A stretch of 18,517 nt of DNA. Source: Nitratiruptor sp. (GTDB lineage: Bacteria; Campylobacterota; Campylobacteria; Campylobacterales; Nitratiruptoraceae). This document shows, in pieces, positions 13,179 through 18,517 of this stretch. A program made the translations under genes and the position numbers. The notes below the pieces were generated by a model. The model did no database searches. It had not been told where the DNA came from and saw only the letters and a program-made list of their open reading frames with translations. The stretch spans positions 1 to 18,517 of the forward strand of contig WGAX01000106.1 of the NCBI GenBank assembly GCA_015494595.1, written 5' to 3'. Numbering within the stretch: position 1 is the first letter of the stretch; each line of letters starts with the position of its first letter.

Positions 13179-13510
13179 GCTTTTTTAACAAATTCGCTTT
13201 TCAGTTTCATAGCTCCAAATCCTGGCACTTTGCAGTCGATATTGTGATCCCCCTCACAAAGCCTAATATTTTTTACTTTTGTACCAGCTTTGATAGAGCC
13301 GCTGGCGCCTTTGACTTTGAGATCCTTTATCACAATTACAGTATCACCATCGCAAAGCTTATTACCGTGCACATCAATAACTACAAGCCCCTCATCTTGA
13401 CTGTTTGCTTCATCGGCGCTAAATTCATATCCACACTCTGGACATACTAAAAGCTCACCATCTTCATACACATATGGACTGTTACATTTTGGGCAATTTG
13501 GAAGATTCAT
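13175..13510 (-). CDS. yjdM: YjdM/PhnA family zinc-ribbon protein
   Basis: An 111-residue cytoplasmic protein of the YjdM (PhnA) family. The N-terminal zinc ribbon (LPNCPKCNSPYVYEDG ... LVCPECGYEF) supplies four Cys in two CxxC pairs. The C-terminal domain carries VIDVHGNKLCDGDTVIVIKDLKVKG and ends PGFGAMKLKSEFVKKA, as in the family. It was first named for phosphonate use, but its biochemical role is not settled. The start is ATG 13510, six bases after AAGG. An upstream TTG at 13540 would put the promoter -10 box inside the gene and is rejected. It leads a two-gene unit with the ABC ATPase. Confidence 0.93.
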   Translation of the reverse strand: MNLPNCPKCNSPYVYEDGELLVCPECGYEFSADEANSQDEGLVVIDVHGNKLCDGDTVIVIKDLKVKGASGSIKAGTKVKNIRLCEGDHNIDCKVPGFGAMKLKSEFVKKA

Positions 13511-13531
13511 ACCAAACCTTTTTTTATTGCA

Positions 13532-13537
13532 ATTATA
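13532..13537 (-). promoter_or_regulatory. Probable -10 element of the yjdM-ABC ATPase unit
   Basis: A perfect TATAAT on the minus strand, 21 bases upstream of the yjdM ATG and preceded by a T-rich tract (GCTTTTTTTG). It implies a short leader of roughly 15 bases that still holds the ribosome binding site. Confidence 0.5.
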
Positions 13538-13564
13538 CAAAAAAAGCTTTCGAGTTTTTCTGGC

Positions 13565-13606
13565 TTACTAATGAGAATTACAATGGTTTAAAGTACATAT
13601 TAGTAA
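13565..13606. repeat. Inverted repeat TTACTAAT ... ATTAGTAA upstream of yjdM
   Basis: Eight-base arms at 13565-13572 and 13599-13606 are separated by 26 bases. They lie between the arsR end and the yjdM promoter. The repeat could be an operator or a loose hairpin at the arsR 3' side. AT-rich sequence makes chance matches of this size common, so confidence is low. Confidence 0.25.
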
Positions 13607-13625
13607 TATTAGATGAATTTTTATA

Positions 13626-13922
13626 TTATTTTTTCAAACATCTCTTTATAGCAGGCAATTCAACTTTTTGAAGCTCATCCAAAAAGGGCTTACTTAATGG
13701 CTCATCTTTGATAAAAAAGATGCTCCATTTACCCTCTTTTTTACTCTCAATCAAACCTGCCTCTTTAAGCTGTTTAAGATATTTGGAGCTAAGAGGTTGT
13801 GAATACCCCAAACTCTCACTCACCTCGCATACACACACCTTGCCGTTTTTTTGTATAAATGCCAACACTTTTAGTCTATTCTCATCTGCCAATGCTTTTG
13901 CAACTTTTACTAAATATTTCAT
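13626..13922 (-). CDS. ArsR/SmtB-family metal(loid)-responsive repressor
   Basis: A 98-residue winged-helix repressor. LVKVAKALADENRLKVLAFI (about 4-23) is the first helical region, followed by KVCVCEVSESLGYSQPLSSKYLKQLKEAGLI covering the metal site and recognition helix (range about 29-58), and the wing EGKWSIFFIKDEP. Cys30 and Cys32 form the C-x-C element that in ArsR proteins binds As(III) or other thiophilic metals; Cys95 near the C-terminus could be a third ligand. Family members leave DNA when metal binds. The ATG at 13922 has GAGGAG four bases upstream. The gene is divergent from the Cys-rich permease, and its likely operator lies between them, so it probably represses both. The actual inducer (arsenic, copper, zinc or another) is not determinable from sequence. 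Confidence 0.92.
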   Translation of the reverse strand: MKYLVKVAKALADENRLKVLAFIQKNGKVCVCEVSESLGYSQPLSSKYLKQLKEAGLIESKKEGKWSIFFIKDEPLSKPFLDELQKVELPAIKRCLKK

Positions 13923-13954
13923 CTACTCCTCTTTCTTAATTTCTTTACAAGCAA

Positions 13955-14001
13955 TATTATATAACACTTTTATTATATAACATTTTCGTAATTTATATAA
14001 A
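13955..14001. promoter_or_regulatory. Putative ArsR operator: 16-bp tandem repeat with TTATATAA cores over divergent promoters
   Basis: TATTATATAACACTTT (13955-13970) is followed immediately by TATTATATAACATTTT (13971-13986), 15 of 16 bases identical. Each unit holds the palindrome TTATATAA (13957-13964, 13973-13980), and a third copy lies at 13993-14000 within TTTATATAAA, just before the permease ribosome binding site (AAAGGATCT). On the minus strand the units contain TATAAT-type -10 boxes for arsR; on the plus strand TATAAC/TATAAA boxes suit the permease. Repressor binding here would cover both promoters. Assignment to ArsR is inferred from position and symmetry. Confidence 0.5.
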
Positions 14002-14010
14002 GGATCTATT

Positions 14011-15081
14011 ATGCAGTTTGCTCAGGCTCTTATAGAGTTATCCAACGCAATGGCTATTTACATTCTCTTTGGACTTTTGATAGCAGGAATTTTACATGAG
14101 CTCATTCCTGAAGAGTTTATCAAAAAGCATCTTGGTAAAAGCTCTCTTGGCTCAGTTATAAAAGCCACGCTTTTTGGTATCCCTATTCCTGTTTGCTCTT
14201 GTGGAGTAATACCCCTTGCTACAGCTCTACAAAAGAGTGGCGCTAGCAAAGGAGCGGTGCTAAGCTTTCTGATTTCCACCCCAATTACAGGAATAGATTC
14301 TATTTTGGCTACTTTTGGAATGTTTGGTTGGATCTTTACGCTCTATAGGATAGTAACATCTATTCTTTTGGCAATAGCAGCTGGGATACTTGTCAATTTT
14401 GAAAAGAGTGAAGAAAGAAGATTTTCCATTAAAAATGAGAAAAATCTCAATCCTATAAAATTTCAAACATTCACACCCCAAAATAGCTGCTGTGAAGATA
14501 GCTGCGGATGCAAAGAAAAAAAGAGAAAGTTTTCCATTATTAACGCTTTGAAATATGGCTTCATTACGCTCCTTGGAGATATTGCAAAGCCCTTGTTTTG
14601 GGGACTCATCATTGGCGCCGCTATCACCGTAGCGATTCCAGAGAATTTGAGTAGTTATCTGAGTGAAAATGTATGGCTCTCATACTTTATAGCAGTTGCC
14701 ATTGCCGTGCCTATGTATGTGTGCGCGACAGCCTCACTGCCAATAGCAGCAGCTTTGATGCTTAATGGGGTAAGCGCCGGGGCTGCTTTTGTCTTTTTAA
14801 GCGCAGGACCAGCTACCAATACTGTCACTATTGGTGTGGTCAAAAAGATGCTAGGCAGCAAAGCAGTAGCTATCTATCTTGGTGTTATTGCCATAGGCTC
14901 AATGATTTTTGGTCTGGGGCTTGACTGGCTCTTTAAAGATATTGACATCAAAAGCATCGTACATATCCAAGAAAAACCATCTATTTTCATGATTACAAGC
15001 TCTTTTACTCTTTGGGCATTGATTCTTTATCATCTTGCAAAAGAGAGATTTGCAAAGCAGAGCTGCTGTACAAATATATAA
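14011..15081 (+). CDS. Cys-rich permease of the ArsP/DUF318 family, SO_0444 (Cu/Zn efflux) type
   Basis: A 356-residue inner-membrane protein with about eight hydrophobic segments in two related halves. The first half carries PIPVCSCGVIPLATAL (Cys62, Cys64) and the second MYVCATASLPIAAAL (Cys238), which looks like an internal repeat with similar packing. The loop joining the halves holds CCEDSCGC (160-167), a likely soft-metal site, and the C-terminus ends SCCTNI. The family includes ArsP, which expels trivalent organoarsenicals, and SO_0444-type proteins linked to copper and zinc efflux. The cytoplasmic Cys cluster and the adjacent two-component system and multicopper oxidase favour a copper/zinc role, but this is inference. 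AAAGGATCT is the ribosome binding site; the response regulator follows after nine bases. Confidence 0.88.
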   Translation: MQFAQALIELSNAMAIYILFGLLIAGILHELIPEEFIKKHLGKSSLGSVIKATLFGIPIPVCSCGVIPLATALQKSGASKGAVLSFLISTPITGIDSILATFGMFGWIFTLYRIVTSILLAIAAGILVNFEKSEERRFSIKNEKNLNPIKFQTFTPQNSCCEDSCGCKEKKRKFSIINALKYGFITLLGDIAKPLFWGLIIGAAITVAIPENLSSYLSENVWLSYFIAVAIAVPMYVCATASLPIAAALMLNGVSAGAAFVFLSAGPATNTVTIGVVKKMLGSKAVAIYLGVIAIGSMIFGLGLDWLFKDIDIKSIVHIQEKPSIFMITSSFTLWALILYHLAKERFAKQSCCTNI

Positions 15082-15090
15082 GGAAAAAAA

Positions 15091-15738
15091 ATGAAAATTT
15101 TGCTTTTAGAAGATGATATGCTTTTAGCAGAGCTTATTGAAGAGCACTTAAGGGAAAAGGGTTATGAAGTAATTACTTTTACCAACGGGGATGAAGCGTA
15201 TGAGTATCTTTACAAAAATAGTGTAGATCTGCTTTTGTTAGATATTAATGTGCCAGGCATTAAAGGCTCAAATCTATTAAAAAATTTAAGAGAGCAGCAC
15301 AATAAAACTCCAGCAATCTTTATCACATCTCTTAACTCTGCACAAGACCTTAAAAACGGTTTTGTAATAGGGTGTGATGATTACATAAAAAAGCCCTTTG
15401 AGTTTGAGGAGCTCGATGCCAGAGTTGCATATGTTTTAAAGATTTATAATCTTCAGCAAGAGCACTTCAATATTGATGATTACCAATTTTTTCCCAAAAA
15501 ACATCTTTTATATCAAAATGACAAAGAGATCCCTCTACCTCCCAAAGCTTCCCAGATTCTCCACTACTTTGTAACCCATCCCAACAGGCTCATCACTAAA
15601 GAGGAGCTCATTGCAAACATCTGGGAAGAGATCCCCACAAATGCTACTATTCGCACCTATATCAAACTTTTACGAGAATTTTTTAAAGAGCGCATCCATA
15701 CCATTAGAGGTGTAGGATATGAATTTATACTTCCTTAA
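15091..15738 (+). CDS. OmpR/PhoB-family response regulator
   Basis: A 215-residue DNA-binding regulator. The receiver domain (about 1-115) has the acidic pair ED-D (residues 7-9), phospho-acceptor Asp51 in LLLLDINVPGIKG, the Thr/Ser switch in FITSLNS, and Lys in DDYIKKPFEF. The C-terminal winged helix (about 130-215) shows LPPKASQILHYFVTHPNRLITKEELI, ATIRTYIKLLREFF and RGVGYEF, as in OmpR/CusR-type proteins. The ribosome binding site AAGGAAAA lies between the permease stop and this ATG. It overlaps the kinase gene by 20 bases, so the pair is translated together. The likely targets are the permease operon and the facing multicopper oxidase operon; no recognition repeat could be assigned. Confidence 0.95.
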   Translation: MKILLLEDDMLLAELIEEHLREKGYEVITFTNGDEAYEYLYKNSVDLLLLDINVPGIKGSNLLKNLREQHNKTPAIFITSLNSAQDLKNGFVIGCDDYIKKPFEFEELDARVAYVLKIYNLQQEHFNIDDYQFFPKKHLLYQNDKEIPLPPKASQILHYFVTHPNRLITKEELIANIWEEIPTNATIRTYIKLLREFFKERIHTIRGVGYEFILP

Positions 15739-16843
15739 AAAGCGCTCCTTAGGGCTCTTTTTAGTTACCTATTTTGGAGCTATTACCATCACTATCATAG
15801 GTTTTACAAGCCTCCTTTATAAAATGGGAATTAAAAACTTACAAGAGCGCCTTGCTACAAAACTCCATAATCAAGCCACCACCATAGCCTTTAGAGCAAT
15901 AGATGCTCATATGGTGCATAAACCCTTTTTCATTGACAAAAGAGTAGCATATCTCCTTTTAGACAGCAAGAATCACCCAATCAAAGGCACCTTTAAACTC
16001 CCACAAAAAATAGAGCAAGAGTTCGCTATTATTGATGGTTGCGCCTACTATGTAGAAAAAGGGGCAAAAGGGCATCTTGGTATCGATACTATTATTGTAA
16101 GAGACTGCAATTACAAAAGAGAAAAAAGAGCAATCCTTTATAAAAATCTGCTCATCGCAATCCTCTCCTTTATCCCCCTTTTAGCAATTGGATGGTATCT
16201 TGGCAAGCTTTTCTTAAGACCTTGGCAAAGACGCATCCAAGAGCTGGATCGTTTTATTAAAGACAGCACCCACGAGCTCAACACTCCCGTAACAACCATT
16301 ATGCTAGCTTTAAGCAAACTCAAAGAGCAATCTCGCTACACACATATAGCCAAAATGAGTGCCTTGCGTATAACAAAGCTTTATGACGATCTAACCTATA
16401 TCAACTTTGGATCCAACACTACACCAGAGCAAATAGATATAAAAGAGATTATTGATCAGCTGCTTCACCTCTTTTGCCTGATGCAAGAGCATAAAAAGAT
16501 AACTTTACAAAAAAAACTCTCCTCTTGCATTATCCAAGCTGATCCCAAAGAGATAGAGCTTCTTCTAAAAAACCTCATCGATAACGCTTATAAATATGCC
16601 CCTATCAACTCTCCTATTGCTATATCTTTAGAATCGTGCCAATTTACAATTACCAACTATCTTGCATCATCTCTCCCAAAAGATGTAGAGAGCCTCTTTG
16701 AGCGCTATGCTAGAGGCAGTAGCAGCAGTGGGGGATTTGGCATAGGTTTGAGTATTGTCAAAACCGTATGCCAAAAATACAATTTTCGTATCAAAGTAAC
16801 TACAACAAAGGATCAAATAACCTTTACACTCTTTTTTAAATAA
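15719..16843 (+). CDS. Sensor histidine kinase
   Basis: A 374-residue inner-membrane kinase. TM1 (about 11-34) and TM2 (about 141-165) flank a periplasmic sensor domain of about 105 residues with two Cys (108 and 130). There is no clear HAMP domain, only a short linker. The H-box DSTHELNTPVTTI carries phospho-His185; the N-box is LLKNLIDNAYKYAP, the F-box LFERYARG and the G2-box GGFGIGLSIVKTV. The usual DxGxG (G1) box is absent: the corresponding place reads ITNYLASSLPKD. It starts at ATG 15719 inside the response regulator gene, after AGG. The 3' end overlaps the converging multicopper oxidase by eight bases. Metal sensing in the periplasm is inferred from the neighbours. Confidence 0.93.
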   Translation: MNLYFLKKRSLGLFLVTYFGAITITIIGFTSLLYKMGIKNLQERLATKLHNQATTIAFRAIDAHMVHKPFFIDKRVAYLLLDSKNHPIKGTFKLPQKIEQEFAIIDGCAYYVEKGAKGHLGIDTIIVRDCNYKREKRAILYKNLLIAILSFIPLLAIGWYLGKLFLRPWQRRIQELDRFIKDSTHELNTPVTTIMLALSKLKEQSRYTHIAKMSALRITKLYDDLTYINFGSNTTPEQIDIKEIIDQLLHLFCLMQEHKKITLQKKLSSCIIQADPKEIELLLKNLIDNAYKYAPINSPIAISLESCQFTITNYLASSLPKDVESLFERYARGSSSSGGFGIGLSIVKTVCQKYNFRIKVTTTKDQITFTLFFK

Positions 16844-18263
16844 CCACAAACTGTCCCATCATACCATTATCTTCGTGCTCCAAAAAGTGACAATGATACA
16901 TATAGGGATCTGTTGCACTTGCAAAATCTCTCATTACTACTCTAAGCTTCACCCTATCACCAGGGGCTAAAAATACCGTATCCTTGTATCCCCTCTCCCA
17001 GGCTCTTACATTAGCACTACTTCCATTTCGCTCAATCACTCTAAAATGGGTAGCATGCATATGAAAATTGTGCGCCATTCTCATCGGATTTTCTACAATC
17101 CACTCCTCTGGCTCATTAAGCTTTATATACTCATCTATGCGATTTCTATCCATACTTTTGCCATTGATAGTAAATCGCATTCTTCGCATACCAAACACAA
17201 ATTTCCTTCTTTTAACAGGCTCAGGCACCTCTTCAAGCCAAATAAGATGATTTGGATCAAAAATATTCTTTTTGAGTGTTGAAGCCACCTCTATCTTCAT
17301 AACCTCTTTTCCACTTAATTTATCAAACAGATACAAAGAGCTACCCTCTAAACCCTGAAGATCTACAACAATCTCTGCACGCTCTGCAGGAGATAATAGG
17401 ATAGAGGATAATCTAGAAACATTTGGTAATAAAGAGTTATCACCACCAATAAGATAGAAACTTTTTTGATTTAAAAAGCCAAGCTTAAAAATAGAGGCAT
17501 TAGAGCCATTAAGCAGACGCAAGCGAAGAAAACGCGTAGTTGCTTGAAATTTGGGTGCAATTGCTCCATTGACTACCATCTCTCCTCCCCTATATCCTCG
17601 CATCAGCTCCATTCGAGAGGGAGAGTAGTCGATTTGATTATTAATAAATCTCCTCTCTTGGATTATTAATGGTATATCATCTACACCATACTCTTTTGGC
17701 AAATTCTGCTCATCTTCAATAATAATCACTCCTGCCAACCCTTGATAGACTTGGCGTGCCGTTTCACCCATCAAATGGGGATGATACCAGTTTGTGGCTG
17801 CCTCTTGCTTCACTTCATACACTGCACTCCAAGTAGCAAAAGGTACAATCACTTGATGCACACCTCCATCCATTTTAGCAGGCACATGCATACCATGACC
17901 GTGCATTGTAGTAGGCTCTTTGAGATGGTTTGAATAGTTAATTTTAATTTTATCACCCTTTTTCATTACAATTGTCTCTCCCAAATAGCTACTATTAATG
18001 CCATAAGTTCTTGTTAGCTCTCCCTCAAAAAATGGATGAAGTGATTCTTGAATATGCATATCAAAGACTTTATACTCTTCTTCATAGCGATATTTTGCAA
18101 GCGCTGGAATAGGAAGCTCTCTGTTATAAAGTAAAAGCTCCTTTTGATAATCTCGATAAGATTTTTCAAAAAAACCTCTAAACCTCTCACCCCAAAAAGC
18201 GTTTGCATCCACCAAAGCAGCTGCTGCTATCACACCTGTTTGCAAAAAATTTCGTCGTGTCAC
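16836..18263 (-). CDS. Tat-exported multicopper oxidase (CueO/CopA-like)
   Basis: A 475-residue, three-cupredoxin-domain oxidase. MTRRNFLQTGVIAAAALVDA is a twin-arginine signal (RRNFL), implying export folded and with copper loaded. All copper motifs are present: HGHGMH (121-126), NWYHPHLMGE (159-167), HNFHMHATH (398-406) and HCHFLEHEDNGMMG (457-470), the last supplying the type 1 Cys458, His463 and Met468. Such enzymes oxidise Cu(I) or other substrates in the periplasm and reduce oxygen to water. The Met-rich segment of E. coli CueO is absent. The start is GTG 18263, because AAAAGGAG lies five bases upstream; an in-frame ATG at 18281 has no binding site. The gene follows the CopB-like gene after 23 bases. 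Confidence 0.93.
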   Translation of the reverse strand: MTRRNFLQTGVIAAAALVDANAFWGERFRGFFEKSYRDYQKELLLYNRELPIPALAKYRYEEEYKVFDMHIQESLHPFFEGELTRTYGINSSYLGETIVMKKGDKIKINYSNHLKEPTTMHGHGMHVPAKMDGGVHQVIVPFATWSAVYEVKQEAATNWYHPHLMGETARQVYQGLAGVIIIEDEQNLPKEYGVDDIPLIIQERRFINNQIDYSPSRMELMRGYRGGEMVVNGAIAPKFQATTRFLRLRLLNGSNASIFKLGFLNQKSFYLIGGDNSLLPNVSRLSSILLSPAERAEIVVDLQGLEGSSLYLFDKLSGKEVMKIEVASTLKKNIFDPNHLIWLEEVPEPVKRRKFVFGMRRMRFTINGKSMDRNRIDEYIKLNEPEEWIVENPMRMAHNFHMHATHFRVIERNGSSANVRAWERGYKDTVFLAPGDRVKLRVVMRDFASATDPYMYHCHFLEHEDNGMMGQFVVI

Positions 18264-18268
18264 TATTG

Positions 18269-18276
18269 CTCCTTTT
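18269..18276 (-). promoter_or_regulatory. Ribosome binding site selecting a GTG start for the multicopper oxidase
   Basis: AAAAGGAG on the minus strand, five bases before GTG 18263. It lies between the two candidate starts, so it favours the GTG and puts the twin-arginine pair at residues 3-4. Confidence 0.7.
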
Positions 18277-18286
18277 CTCATTGTAA

Positions 18287-18517
18287 TTAAAACCAAAAAC
18301 GAATACCCCACACAAAAGAGCTCTCACTCTGCCCATTTACTCTCTTTGCGGCACCAAAGTTTCTTGTTACACTTACCCCTATATATGGAGCAAACTCCCT
18401 TTTTACTTCATAGCGTAAACGAAAACCTGCCTCTATAAAATTTAGTCCCTCTCCCATTCCTTGCATCAAATAACTTTTACTCATCCATCTACTCTCAAGA
18501 CTTGAAGTAAGGATCAA
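18287..18517 (-). CDS. copB: C-terminal part of a CopB/PcoB-type copper resistance outer-membrane protein (partial)
   Basis: The last 77 codons of a gene whose start lies beyond the right edge; the frame is open to base 18517. The visible part reads GLNFIEAGFRLRYEVKREFAPYIGVS, then TRNFGAAKRVNGQSESS and finally VWGIRFWF. This matches the end of CopB proteins: beta-strands with alternating hydrophobic residues, FAPYIGV, and an aromatic last residue typical of outer-membrane barrels. CopB proteins occur with periplasmic multicopper oxidases and protect against copper. The gene lies directly upstream of the oxidase on the same strand with 23 bases between, so both are very likely one operon whose promoter is outside the window. 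Confidence 0.83.
   Translation of the reverse strand: MILTSSLESRWMSKSYLMQGMGEGLNFIEAGFRLRYEVKREFAPYIGVSVTRNFGAAKRVNGQSESSFVWGIRFWF

Noticed and set aside
13571..13590. Possible Fur box near ATGAGAATTACAATGG
   Set aside because: It matches only loosely to GATAATGATAATCATTATC and lies beyond the promoter. The AT-rich background explains it.
18264..18311. Longer multicopper oxidase start at 18311 or 18281
   Set aside because: The extra residues before the twin-arginine motif have no ribosome binding site, run into the CopB-like gene end, and spoil the Tat signal. GTG 18263 has an excellent site.

Overview
The window looks like a chromosomal segment of a Campylobacterota (epsilonproteobacterium), probably a free-living or vent-type relative of Nitratiruptor, Sulfurimonas or Sulfurovum rather than a host-adapted Campylobacter or Helicobacter. 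The reasons are the low-to-moderate GC, the Lys/Leu/Ile-rich proteins, tight gene packing with ATGA/GTGA overlaps, and the protein families themselves (RuvX with LKRIGVA, the Jag-MnmE-RuvX order, the ArsR/permease/two-component cluster). The genus assignment is inference. No rRNA, tRNA, CRISPR array, prophage or insertion sequence was seen.

Region 1 (1-5100, minus strand) is an rpmH-rnpA-yidD-yidC-jag-mnmE-ruvX gene string: ribosomal protein L34, RNase P protein, two membrane-protein insertion factors, an RNA-binding Jag protein, a tRNA-modification GTPase and the RuvX/YqgF nuclease-fold protein. Nearly every junction overlaps or is a few bases apart. The first ten codons of what looks like metE lie at the left edge, on the same strand, after a 277-base gap. 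rnpA has no ATG/GTG/TTG start that would give a full-length protein.

Region 2 (5188-7787, minus) is the disaggregase clpB, with a hairpin wrapped round its stop codon. It is divergent from Region 3 (7947-12616, plus): a periplasmic S41 protease (ctpA), three purine genes (purC, purS, purQ), an unrecognised exported/membrane protein with a C-terminal SH3-like domain, and the acyltransferase plsC. All are coupled by short overlaps. The SH3-like gene appears to start at ATT, five bases overlapping the purQ stop.

Region 4 (12600-13510, minus) is a zinc-ribbon YjdM/PhnA protein with a lone Opp/Dpp/Nik-type ABC ATPase, converging on plsC.

Region 5 (13626-18517) is a metal-response block. A CVC-type ArsR repressor is divergent from a Cys-rich ArsP/SO_0444-type permease, which is followed by an OmpR-family response regulator and a histidine kinase. 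Converging on these are a Tat-exported multicopper oxidase and, upstream of it, the C-terminal end of a CopB-type outer-membrane protein. Together they suggest metal (most likely copper) sensing, efflux and periplasmic oxidation. The arsR-permease intergenic region holds a 16-bp tandem repeat with TTATATAA cores overlapping both promoters, a good operator candidate.

Starts were chosen by Shine-Dalgarno spacing, so several differ from the longest possible reading frame. The least expected observation is the apparent use of ATT as initiation codon in two genes (rnpA and the SH3-like gene).
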